Origin: Streptomyces lycii
Lineage (GTDB): Bacteria; Actinomycetota; Actinomycetes; Streptomycetales; Streptomycetaceae
NCBI RefSeq assembly: GCF_009735685.1
Contig: NZ_WHPN01000256.1
Coordinates: 4,342 to 62,727, forward strand
Length of the DNA stretch: 58,386 nt
Direction of reading: 5' to 3'
Shown here piece by piece: positions 1 to 10,400 of the stretch. Every line of letters begins with the position of its first letter. The stretch's first letter is position 1. The notes below the pieces were generated by a model. The model saw only the letters and a list, made by a program, of their open reading frames with translations. It was not told the DNA's origin and did not search any database. The translations under genes were made by a program, and so were the position numbers.

Positions 1-58
1 GGGGCGGCACCCCCGGCCCAGGGCCCCAGCCGCCCCCACCACCAGGAGACGAGCCCCC

Positions 59-535
59 ATGAAGCTGTCACTCGCCGAACGCGCCCACGCAGCCGCCGTA
101 CACGTCCGCCGGAACATCGCGCTGAGCCCCTACAGCCCCTACCGCAGCGAAGAACACGCCCGTACCGCAGTACGGCTCGCCGCCGCCCTCGGCCTGGACC
201 TCGACCAGATCACCGTCGCCCCCGACTGGCTGAGACGCCGCACCATCCCCGGCGAGCCCGTACTGGCCACCGCCACCTGCCCCGACAGCGGCGAGAAGTA
301 CGTCTTCCTCACCCGCCATCCCGCCTACGACACCGCCTTCGAACTCCTCGGCCCGTGCCCGGCCTGCGCAGCCCACGTCCCGCTCGCCACCATCCGACAC
401 CTGGCCGACCTCGGCAACCACCTGGCCCACCCGCCACTGACCGCAGAGGAACTCCCGCACACCGACACCCTCCCCGACACGTTCGCCCGCGACGAAGCCC
501 ACGCCCCCACCTGCCGATACGGCAGCACCACCTGA
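59..535 (+). CDS. Hypothetical protein with a Cys-rich (zinc-ribbon-like) centre
   Basis: 158 aa, no family recognised. The start is supported by a GGAG-type ribosome site about 10 bases upstream. The first ~60 residues are an Ala/Arg-rich, probably helical segment. The middle has a TCPDSGEKY stretch and, about 35 residues on, a CPACAAH motif, so three cysteines plus nearby histidines could hold a metal. The C-terminus is acidic and His-rich. It precedes another small gene on the same strand after 41 bases. Small proteins of this kind are common in actinobacterial integrative elements. The reading frame is convincing (codon bias, ribosome site); the function is unknown. Confidence 0.7.
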   Translation: MKLSLAERAHAAAVHVRRNIALSPYSPYRSEEHARTAVRLAAALGLDLDQITVAPDWLRRRTIPGEPVLATATCPDSGEKYVFLTRHPAYDTAFELLGPCPACAAHVPLATIRHLADLGNHLAHPPLTAEELPHTDTLPDTFARDEAHAPTCRYGSTT

Positions 536-576
536 GCGTCGCCCACTCGTTCCACAACACGACGGAAGGAACCGCA

Positions 577-888
577 ATGACCGACACCGAACCTCACAAC
601 GGCACACAACCCCACGACGACCGGCCTTCACAGGGCACTACCCCAGACGAGGCCGGCAGCTTCCCGAATCCGGCCGACTCACAACGGCCGACTGAGGCGA
701 CCAACAGGAACCTGACCGCTCGGCCGCACGCACTTGACGGGCACGGCCGACTGGAGACCGCCGCCCGCTGCGGTGAAGCCGGAAGAAGTGCTTACGCATA
801 CAGGCGCCCATCGCCGCCCTGCCCGTGTGTATGCGGCACCGGTGGCTTCTGTGGCGGCTGTGGCCACGCGGGCTGCGGAGCACGTTGA
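577..888 (+). CDS. Small hypothetical protein with Cys/Gly-rich C-terminus
   Basis: 103 aa. I chose the ATG at 577 because GGAAGGA lies just upstream; the frame is open much further upstream, but that part overlaps the preceding gene. The N-terminal ~60 residues are polar, rich in Pro, Asp, His and Thr, and probably disordered. The C-terminal 25 residues hold six cysteines in CPCVC, FCGGC and AGC groups among glycines, which could be a small metal-binding knot. It sits in line with the preceding gene, is probably co-transcribed with it, and is followed by a hairpin. No function can be assigned. Confidence 0.5.
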   Translation: MTDTEPHNGTQPHDDRPSQGTTPDEAGSFPNPADSQRPTEATNRNLTARPHALDGHGRLETAARCGEAGRSAYAYRRPSPPCPCVCGTGGFCGGCGHAGCGAR

Positions 889-910
889 TGATCGCGGTAT
901 GCGAGTGAGG

Positions 911-936
911 TGGCACCGGCGAACTGTCCGGTGCCA
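911..936. terminator. Hairpin between convergent genes
   Basis: TGGCACCGG (911-919) and CCGGTGCCA (928-936) form a perfect 9-bp inverted repeat with an 8-base loop. It lies between the end of the small Cys-rich gene (plus) and the end of the DNRLRE/FG-GAP gene (minus), where a two-way terminator would be expected. No U-run follows, as is common in Streptomyces. Confidence 0.6.
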
Positions 937-965
937 TCCCTCCCCTCCAACTGTCGGATTCCGCC

Positions 966-3900
966 TCAGCTGATGGCCTGGTAGCCGCCCCAGCCGTCAC
1001 TCACTTTGAACATGGAACCGTCGCCGCTTCCCATTTCGGTATAGGTCCACAGGGCGTCGTCGTCCCTGGTGAACCACAGGTCGTAGAACTGGCCGCTCTT
1101 GTCGGCGTCGCCGGGCGAGGTGATCAGTGGTGTTCCCGTGACCGTGAAGTTCAGACCGCTTGGGATCCTGGACGCCTGGTCGGCGAGCCCGTCACCGTCC
1201 GGCCCGGTGCCCCGGTATACGTACAGGTCGCCGGTGGTGCGGTCTCGGGAGCCGAGGTCGACCATGCCATCGTTGTTGGTGTCTCCCGGTGCGAAGAGGT
1301 CGTGCTCCTGCCAGCCGTCGGTGCCGATGAGGATGGGCTCGCGGTTGCTGTCGAGCCGGTTGTCCGCTGCGCCGTAGTACAGCCACAGGAGAGCGCCCTT
1401 CTTCACGAGAAGGTCCGGGTAACCGGGGATATCGATCGCACCATCGGCGTCCAGGTCGAGCGGCCCGTCGACGTCGCCGATGGCGAGTATCTGGTCGGCG
1501 TCTTGCCAGTGGTTGTTCTCGGGGTCGTAGACGGTGAGTTCTCTGCGGTCGCTGTCGTCGCCTGAGCAGTTTGTGCAGGCGAAGCCGTATCCGTTGTTGG
1601 GGTGAGCCCACAAGCGGTCGCCGTCTTCGGCGTCGCGGCGCAGTCCGATGAGGTCTTCGTAGCCGTCTCCCGTCCAGTCACCGCGGTGGGTGATTGGGGT
1701 GGCGTTCCAGGAGAAGTCCGAGGCAGGTTCGGGGTTCGCGGCTACGGTGCCGTCGCCTGCTCCGTAGTAGCGGTGGAGTGTGCCTGCCCCGTCGATGGCC
1801 CACAGATCGGGGTTGCCGTCCCCGTTGATGTCACCGGGGCTGTCTGCTTCGGCGGGGCCGTTGGCGTAGAAGAGGTACCCGGCTTGGTCCGAGCGGTTGC
1901 CGGCCTTGTCGAGGCTGCGGGTGTAGAGAACGTTCGCGCCGGCTGACGTGGGGGTGTAGGTGATGCTGGCGCTGCCGCCGCTGGTTTCTGGGGTGACGGT
2001 GCGGACGGTGGGGTCGGTGTCGGTCCAGTACTCGTACTTGGCCACGTCGGCGATGCCGCCGCTGGTGAAGGTGAAGGTGCCCTCGGTGCGGACCCGGCCG
2101 GTGGTCGACGGCCATCCTTCGCTGCCGTCGGGGAACTGGCTGGAGGTAACGCCTGGTGGAGTGCTCGGCCGGGTAGGGTCGAAGACGAAGCGGCAGCCCG
2201 GTGAGCCCTTGGTCGGATTCCAGTCCGAGTACAGCGTGCCGTCGTTGGCTTGGGCCTTCCAGGAGAAATTGCCGTTGGCGGTGCCGAGGTGCGGGGTCAG
2301 TGTGGCCTTGGTGACCTTGAGTCGGGCGACGGATCCTGAGGAGATGGACACTGACTTGTCGACGATCAGTGTCCCGTTGGGGTCGTCGTTGGGGTGGTGT
2401 CCCGTTGCCCACAGGTGGAACTTGACCGCCACGGTGCCGCCGTCGCGGTCACTGGCCTTCGCGTTCAGGTAGATGTCGGTGTTGCCGATCAGGCCGTACG
2501 GAGCCTTGTCACATCCGTCGCTGTTCTTGGTGCTCGGAGTGGTGTCCAGGCCGCTGGGCACTCCTGGGCGGGTGTTGTACTCCGTGGAGAACACGGCCGT
2601 CTTGGCACTGAACTTCTTCCATTCGTAGACGTCCGATTCGTTCGAGGCGGCCAGTTCGAAAGTGACGGTGTTCCACTCGTGCGAGGCGGCGTCCTTCGCC
2701 GCCTTGGTCACGTTGAAGGAGAGGTTTCCGGCAGGGCAGTCGCTGCTGTACCCCTTGGAGTCGGAGACGGTGTCCATTTCCTCCCGCCGGGTGGGGCGGT
2801 TGTTCCACGTCGTCGAGGAGCCGATGACCGCTGTGCGCCAGAGTTCGATGGGCTCGTTTCGGCAGGACCAGGACCAGGTGTTCTTGATCCGGAACGTTGA
2901 CTTGGAAATGACCTTGTCGGTGCTCCAGAGGTTCTTGGTGTTCATGCGGAAGTAGGAGCGTGCGAGCCCGTTCGTATGGTCCTCGTAGCCTGCCCGGGCG
3001 GTGCCGGTCCCGAAGGAGCCGTCGGAGTTCTTCCAGCCGTTTCCGTTGAAGTAGGACGTGTTGGGATACGGCTTGTAGGCGATGGTCCAGGAGTAGCGGG
3101 AGCCGGAGACGGACGGGTCGATGTACACCGGGTACTGGGTCTCCTCGCCCCGCAGCACGTCCTGGTCGGGGGTGAGGGACAGCGTGTCACCGGCGATCTC
3201 GAGGCCCATCGCCGCGTCCCGCGCTCCGGGGGGAGGCGCGAACTCGTCTCCCGCTGGGGCTGACAGGGCTTCCCGGCTCTGTACACGTGTCTGACTCAAG
3301 GTGCCACTGGTATTGCTGTCCCACATCAGCGGGGTCGGCGCGGTGAAGATCTCCTGTCCGGCAGGGTCGGCCGCGGTGAGGTTGCCGTACTCGTCGGCAT
3401 CGGCTGTGAGGCCGTCCGTCGTCAGACCGAAGTCGATCTCGTTGAGCGCGGGATCGGCGGCTGCCTCGGCCGTCTTGACTATGAGGAGTTGCCCGAATCC
3501 GGCCGACCCGGCTCTCAGCTTGAGGTCCACGTCGTTGAGCACGTCCGGGTAGGTGACGGTGTCGTCCTCCACCACGGGCTTGGGCAGCTCTCCCGGCCAG
3601 GTCCAGGACATGCTCCGCCCGTCCCGTACCACGGTCACGAGCGGGCCCTCTCCACCGCCGGAGAAGCGCACTCCGACCTCGGCTGCTTCCGGAGAGTAGG
3701 TACCGTCACCGTTCTCATGCAGCGTCGTGTCGATTTCAACGAGTTTGTTGTCCTTGTGGACCCACTGCGGTAGCGCGTAACTGTCCTGGGTGAAGGTGCC
3801 CGACGGGTTCGCGAACACCTGCGACGCCTCCGTCCGCTGTGACAGGACCTCGACCGGCTCTCCGGTTTCAGCGGCCTCAGCCAGGGCGCGTGTCTCTTCC

Positions 3901-4058
3901 GAGGTGGGCCGTGCCGTGTCGGCCGGTTCCTCGGCGGCAGCCGTTGCGGGCAGGACGGTGATCAGAGGCGCTGCCAACGCAAGGGCCAAGGTCGCGCGAA
4001 TGAGACCGCGGCGTTGCCCACGTCGGCCTCCCAGCAAACTTCTCTGCAGGTTCTCCAT
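966..4058 (-). CDS. Secreted DNRLRE / FG-GAP repeat protein
   Basis: 1030 aa. ATG at 4058 is preferred over GTG at 4061 because the AAGGA site then has a 6-base spacer. Residues 1-43 form a signal peptide: basic start, hydrophobic LALALAAPLITVLPA core, ATAAAEE cleavage region. Residues ~60-310 resemble the conserved N-terminal part of large streptomycete surface proteins. About 314-490 matches a DNRLRE-type extracellular domain. About 500-730 looks like two Ig/fibronectin-like modules. From ~736 to the end there are FG-GAP/VCBS-like blade repeats with Ca-binding-like loops (GDINGDGNPD, GDWTGDGYED, GDTNNDGMVD). It is divergent from the RHS gene with 347 bases between them. Proteins of this type are often neighbours of RHS genes in Streptomyces, suggesting a shared surface or delivery role (inference). 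No enzyme motif was seen. Confidence 0.85.
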   Translation of the reverse strand: MENLQRSLLGGRRGQRRGLIRATLALALAAPLITVLPATAAAEEPADTARPTSEETRALAEAAETGEPVEVLSQRTEASQVFANPSGTFTQDSYALPQWVHKDNKLVEIDTTLHENGDGTYSPEAAEVGVRFSGGGEGPLVTVVRDGRSMSWTWPGELPKPVVEDDTVTYPDVLNDVDLKLRAGSAGFGQLLIVKTAEAAADPALNEIDFGLTTDGLTADADEYGNLTAADPAGQEIFTAPTPLMWDSNTSGTLSQTRVQSREALSAPAGDEFAPPPGARDAAMGLEIAGDTLSLTPDQDVLRGEETQYPVYIDPSVSGSRYSWTIAYKPYPNTSYFNGNGWKNSDGSFGTGTARAGYEDHTNGLARSYFRMNTKNLWSTDKVISKSTFRIKNTWSWSCRNEPIELWRTAVIGSSTTWNNRPTRREEMDTVSDSKGYSSDCPAGNLSFNVTKAAKDAASHEWNTVTFELAASNESDVYEWKKFSAKTAVFSTEYNTRPGVPSGLDTTPSTKNSDGCDKAPYGLIGNTDIYLNAKASDRDGGTVAVKFHLWATGHHPNDDPNGTLIVDKSVSISSGSVARLKVTKATLTPHLGTANGNFSWKAQANDGTLYSDWNPTKGSPGCRFVFDPTRPSTPPGVTSSQFPDGSEGWPSTTGRVRTEGTFTFTSGGIADVAKYEYWTDTDPTVRTVTPETSGGSASITYTPTSAGANVLYTRSLDKAGNRSDQAGYLFYANGPAEADSPGDINGDGNPDLWAIDGAGTLHRYYGAGDGTVAANPEPASDFSWNATPITHRGDWTGDGYEDLIGLRRDAEDGDRLWAHPNNGYGFACTNCSGDDSDRRELTVYDPENNHWQDADQILAIGDVDGPLDLDADGAIDIPGYPDLLVKKGALLWLYYGAADNRLDSNREPILIGTDGWQEHDLFAPGDTNNDGMVDLGSRDRTTGDLYVYRGTGPDGDGLADQASRIPSGLNFTVTGTPLITSPGDADKSGQFYDLWFTRDDDALWTYTEMGSGDGSMFKVSDGWGGYQAIS

Positions 4059-4405
4059 CACGCGTCCTTTTCACTTCCTTTTCACGGACAGGGAAGTAGC
4101 CACGGCTGTAGACGGCCCGGAGGGAGGAAAGGTTGTACGGGGAAAAGAACCAATCAAGAAATCGCTTAAGTATCCTTAAATCCTATTGATTTCATTCGTC
4201 CATGTTTCAGCGCGAGTCGCTAACTGCCCAGCTCAGTAGCCATGGGCCAACGCGGCAGTGCGGTTGATTAGTGGCAAACCAGGGTAAAATATCAAGGTCG
4301 GTTACGGAATTATAAAGTCCCTCAAGCTCTTCTCGAATAAGTGCCGGAAGGGTGTTACGTTCACCGCTGCTTTGCGTTTGTCGTGAAGATCATGTGGGGG
4401 GAACG
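4059..4405. promoter_or_regulatory. Divergent intergenic region between DNRLRE protein and RHS gene
   Basis: 347 bases with no gene. The centre is AT-rich for this genome, with runs such as CTTAAGTATCCTTAAATCC near 4166-4184 and GGAATTATAAAGTC near 4306-4319. Promoters for both divergent genes must lie here, and these are the best candidates for -10-like elements. No clear operator was seen. Confidence 0.4.
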
Positions 4406-7400
4406 GTGATTGGTCCCGTGTCTGGCACGAACCATTCAGCAGTGCGTCGTGCCCGGAAAACCTGGCGTGGGACGCGACTGATCGCCACGACCCTGGTGGT
4501 CTACATGGTGGCCACGCTGCTGGGCGGCCCGGTGGCGGCTGCGGCAGAAGTGGAGCTGCGGAAGCTGCAGCAGCCGGAGCCGGTGCCGGTCTCCGTGGTT
4601 GAGGGTCGTGGGCTGCACAAGCCGGACCAGACCGCCAAGAACCGCTGGAAGCCCGACAGCAAAGCGAAGTGGCCTGCGCCTGGAACGGTGACAGCCCAGG
4701 TGCCGGCCGCGGGGCAGAAGACGAAGCGCGCCAGGGCGGGTTCGCTTGAGTTGTCAGTGGAAGACGCCGGAAAGAGCCGGGACAAGACTTCGAAATCGGC
4801 CGATGAAGTGCAGGTCCAGGTGCTGGACCGTGAGGCCGCGGAGACGGCCGGGGTGGACGGTGTGCTCATCGCCGTGCGGGGGCACGGCGATGAGGAGGGC
4901 AAGGACCGGGTCGGCGTCGAGTTGGACTATTCCGGTTTCGCGGGCATGTATGGCGGAGACTGGGCCTCCCGGCTGATGCTGCGCGAAGTCCCTGCCTGTG
5001 CCCTGACCACCCCGGAGGACACCAAGTGTGCTCCGGGCAAGGTCGTGAGCACCCGCAACGACCGGGAGAAGGGCACGCTCTCGGCTGAGGTGGAGACCGG
5101 CGTCGTCGAGGCCACAGTTGGTGAATCGGGAGATCCGGTCACACCGGCATCGCCGACGCAGCGTTCCCGTGCAGCAGGCACCATCACCTCCGGCACCACG
5201 CTGTTCGCCGTGACGGCGGCAGCTTCGGGGGCGACCGGTGACTTCACCGCCACCTCGCTGGCCCCGTCCGACAAGTGGGAGGCCGGCGGCTCATCGGGCG
5301 GCTTCTCCTGGACCTACGACATTGAAGCGCCCGGCGTGCCTGGTGGGCTGGAGCCCAGCCTCGGCCTGTCGTACTCCTCGCAGGCTGTGGACGGCCGCAC
5401 GGCCGCGACCAACAACCAGGCGAACTGGATTGGTGACGGCTGGTCCCTGTCACCGGGGTCCATTGAGCGGCGCTATGTCGGCTGCGAGGACGACAAGAAG
5501 GACGGCAACAACCCGTCGCACAAGGTCGGTGACCAGTGCTGGAAGAAGGAGAACGCGACCCTGTCCCTGGGGGGATCGTCCAGCGAACTGGTCAAGGACG
5601 ACGCCACGGGAGAGTGGCGGAAGAAGAACGACGACGGCACGAAGATCGCGCAGCTGAAGAGCAGCGAGCGCGGAAACGGTGACAACGACGGCGAGTACTG
5701 GCGCGTGACCGCCCCGGACGGCACCCGCTACTACTTCGGCTACAACCGGCTGCCCGGCTGGTCCGAGGGCAAAACCGAGACCAACTCGACTTGGACCGTA
5801 CCCGTGTTCGGCAACCACTCCGGAGAGCCCTGCCGCGCCAGCGCGTTCAAAGACTCCTGGTGCCAGCAGGCCTGGCGGTGGAACCTGGACTACGTCGTCG
5901 ACCCGCACTCCAACGCCATGGCCTACTACTGGGCGAAGGAGTCCAACCACTACCAGCGCAACATCGACTCCGCGTACAAGGGCACGCTCACCAGTTACAT
6001 CCGCGGTGGTTACCTCAAGCGGGTCGAGTACGGGCTGCGGTCCGACGGTGTGTACGAGGACCAGGCCGTTGCCAAGGCGGAGTTCTCTGTAGCCGAGCGA
6101 TGCCTGCCGACTGACACCTTCGACTGCGCCGCGGACAAGTTCACCGAGGCGAACGCCAAGAAGTGGCCGGACACGCCCTTCGACCAGTACTGCACGTCCG
6201 ACGATGCCTGCGAGAGCAACTCCTCACCGTCGTACTTCACCCGCAAGCGGCTGACCGGCATCACCACCTCGGCGCTGGACGGCGGTGCGTATAAGAAAGT
6301 CGACTCCTGGGCGCTGAAGCACCAGTTCCCGTCCACCGGCGACGGCACCGACCCGGCACTGTGGCTGGCCTCGATCACCCGCACCGGTCACACCGCGGCA
6401 GACCCCATCACGCTTCCGCCGGTCACCTTCCGCGGCCAGCAGTTGCCGAACCGGGTCGAGGGCGCGGTCGACCCCGTCCCGGCGTACAACCGCTACCGCG
6501 TGTACGGCGTGGACACCGAAACCGGAAGCACTGTCGGCGTGACCTACTCGGCCCCCGAGTGCAAGGCCGGCAGCCTCCCCCAGGCAGCGTCGAACACCAA
6601 GCGCTGTTACCCGGTGATCTGGTCCCCGCCGGACGCCCCGGCCGAGGATTACGAGCCCTACCAGGACTGGTTCCACTCCTACGTGGTCACCCAGATCCTG
6701 GAGTCCGACAACACCGCAGGCGCCCCCGTGATGCGGACCGACTACTCCTACCTCGGCGGCCTCGCCTGGGCCAAGGGAGACGACGAATTCACCAAGGCCA
6801 AGCACCGCACCTACGGTGACCGCAAGGGATACGAACGCGTCCAGACCCGCACCGGCGACCCCGCCCAGGGCACCCAGACGCTCTCCGAGGCCCGTTACTT
6901 CCGCGGCATCAACGGTGCCGAGGTCGCCAACAGCGAAGGCAAGAAGGTCACCGACCACGAGGCGTTCGCCGGGATGACCCGCGAAACGGCCACCTACAAC
7001 GGCTCCGGAGGCGACCTGATATCCGCCACCAGCCACATCCCCTGGCGCTCGGACGCGACAGCCTCCCACTCCCGCACGGCGGACGACCTGCCGACCGTGC
7101 ACGCCTACCGGACCGAGACGAAGGAAGACCACACCCGCACCACGGTCGCGGGGGGATCCCTGCGGCGTACGGAGACCAGCCGTACCTTCGACTCCCACGG
7201 CTACGTCGTCTCCGCCTCCGAGACTGGAGACACCGCCAAGAGCGGCGACGAGGAGTGCACCACCACCTCCTACGCCCGCAACACGGACAAGAACATCCTG
7301 GGCCTGGTGGCCGAGTCCAAGACGGTCGCCAAGGCTTGCGGCACCACTGCGGATCTCCCCGGCGACCTCGTCTCCACGGACCGCTACTACTACGACGGCT

Positions 7401-10400
7401 CCACCACACTGGGCGCGGCCCCCGCCAAGGGCGACGAGACCCGCCGCGACGAGCATGACGGCGACGGCACCGGCTTCATCACCGTCAACACCGCCACCTA
7501 CGACGCCTACGGTCGCCAGACCGCGGCCACTGACGCCTCCGGCGCCGAAACAGTCATCACCCGGACACCGGCGAGCGGGCAGCTGCCGAGCGAGACGGTC
7601 TCCACCAACACCCTCGGCCACACCACCACCGAGCACACCGACCCGCGCCGCGGCCTGACCCTCGCCACCGTCGACGCCAACGGCAAGCGCTCCGACATCG
7701 AATACGACGCGCTCGGCCGGAGCACCAAGGCCTGGGCGCCGGGCCACACCAAGGCCGACCACCCCGGCTCGCCGACCGTCCAGTACAGCTACCGGGTCTC
7801 CAAGACCGAGCCGAACGCCGTCACCACCAAGACGATCAACCACCAAGGTGAATACGACACCTCCCACACCTTGTACGACGGCCTGCTGCGGCCCCGCCAG
7901 ACCCAGTCCCCGGCCATCGGAGACTCCGACGGGCGCGTGGTGACCGAGACGCTCTACGACACCCGCGGAAAGGCATGGAAGACCTACGGCGCCTACTACG
8001 CCTCCGGTAAGCCGTCGACGACCCTGGTGGCCGGCGACGAGACCAAGGTTCCGGCCGGTGTGGAGACCGTGTACGACGGTGCCGGACGCACCACCGCCTC
8101 CATCGCCCTGAAATTCGGCGACGAGACCAAGCGCACCACGACCGTCCACGGCGGCGACCGCACCACCGTCATCCCGCCCAAGGGCGGTACCGCGACCACC
8201 ACCATCACCGACGCACTCGGCCGCAAGACCGAGGCGCGCACCTACACCAACGCCGACCGCACCGAGTACCAAGCCACCACCTATGCCTACAACAAGCACG
8301 GCAAACTGGCGAAGATGACCGACCCCGCCGACACGGTGTGGACCTGGACCTACGACGCCCGGGGCCGCCAGATCACGGCCGACGACCCCGACAAGGGCCT
8401 GACCGCCACGGCCTACGACCGCAGCGACCGCCCCACCAAGGTCACCGACGCCCGCGGGATCGAGCTGACCACCGTGTACGACGACCTGGGCCGCCAGAAG
8501 GAACTGCGGCAGGGGGAAACGCTGCGCGCGTCGTGGACCTACGACACCGTGGCCAAGGGCCACCTCACCGGGAGCACCAGCCACGTCGACGGCAAGACGT
8601 ACAGCAACCGGATCAACAGTTACAACGACCAGTACCAGCCGACGTCCTCGACCACCACGCTCCCCGCAGACGCTGGCGCCGTGGCTGGCGAATACACCTG
8701 GACCTTCGGCTACAACGCGTACACCGGGGCCCAGGAGTGGATCAAGCACCCGGCCCTCGGCGGACTGCCCGGCGAACGCCAGACCACTGTCTTCGGCGAG
8801 GGCAACCTCCCTCAGAAGACCACCGCAGGACCGGTCGTGCTGGTCAACGCAACTTCCCACGACGTCTTCTCCCGCCCCGTACGCACCGAATACGGAGTCC
8901 TCGGCCGCAAGGTCTACCGGACACAGAACTGGGACGAACACACCGGCGCACTCACCCGCAGCACCATTGACGGCGACGTGGCCCTGCGGGTGGACGACAC
9001 CCGCTACACCTACGACCCGGCCGGCAACGTCACCCGCATCTCCAGCACCTCCGGCCAAGACAACACAGCCCAGACCGACAACCAGTGCTTCACCACCGAC
9101 GCCCTGCGGCGCATGACGGAAGCCTGGACCACCAGCAACCCCGCCGACGACTGCACTGCTGGCCCATCGTTGGCGACCGTGGGAGGCCGGGACGCCTACT
9201 GGCACTCCTACGCCTATGACATCGCCGGGAACCGCACGAAAGAGACCCAGCACGCCACAACCAGCGGCCTGTCCGACGTCACTCGCACCTACGCCCCGAC
9301 CGGCGCGGGGGAGGACAACCCGCACTCGCTGCGCTCGGTCAGCACGACCGGCGGTGGAGACGACGGACAACAGGAGACCTTCGCCTACGACGACGCGGGC
9401 AACACCACCGAACGCACCGGCGGCGAACGGGACCAGAAGCTGACCTGGAGCCCGGAAGGCAACCTGGCCACCGTTACCGAGGACGGCAAGACCACCGAGT
9501 ACCTCTACGACGCGGACGGCAACCGCCTCCTCGCCAAGAACGCCGACGGGTCCACTGTCGCCTACCTGCCCGGCGGCAACGAACTCACCGCCACCAGCAC
9601 CGGCACCAAGACCGCGGCCCGCTACTACACCCACGGCGGGGAGACAGTCGCGGTGCGCACCAGCAACGGCTTCACCTTCCTCTTCGGCGACCGCCAGGGC
9701 ACGGCGCTGATCGCCGTGGCGTGGGGCGCCGGCCAGGCGGTGACCCGGCGCAAGCAACTGCCCTTCGGCGGACCGCGCTCGAGCAGCAGCACCAGCTGGC
9801 CGGGCGACCGCGGTTTCGTCGGCGGCATCACCGACCCGACCGGCCTAACCCAACTCGGGGCCCGCGCTTATGATCCATCCTTGGGCCGCTTCCTGTCCGT
9901 CGATCCTCTCCTGTTGACGGACGATCCGACCCAGCACAACGCTTACGTGTACGGCAACAACAACGCCGCGACCTTCGCCGACCCCACTGGCGAGGCATAC
10001 GAGGAATGCGTCAGCGGCCAGTACAGCTGCACCAACGGCCGCGGAGGTACCGGCGATCTCGAGAGGGTCGAGTTCGGCAAGAACTACGAGAAGGAAACCA
10101 AAGCCCGCGGCGGCACCATCTCTCCCAACTACATAATCCAGAAGAACACCGGCTACCGACACGTGTACACCAAGGGCAGCGGCGTCACCGCACCCACGGC
10201 AGCACAGCGAGCCCGCTCTGCCGAGATCGAGCGCCAGAAGCGGATCGAACGCGAACGCAAGGCCGCCGAAGCAAAGAAGAAGGCTAATGAGAAGGAAAGT
10301 GGTTATTGGGAAAGTCTAAAGAATGGACTTGGGACGGCTTGGGATCATACGGGCGGCAGGGTCGTCAGCGGTGTCGCAGAGGTCAGTAAGGCGGCAGGCG

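Noticed and set aside
1..58. Left attachment site copy of the tRNA-Arg 3' end
   Set aside because: No match to the tRNA segment was seen here or elsewhere left of 38785; the element must extend beyond the window or the copy has diverged.
6224..9757. Minus-strand frame of 1177 codons
   Set aside because: It is exactly antisense to the RHS gene, Val/Gly/Arg-rich without motifs; a GC-frame shadow.
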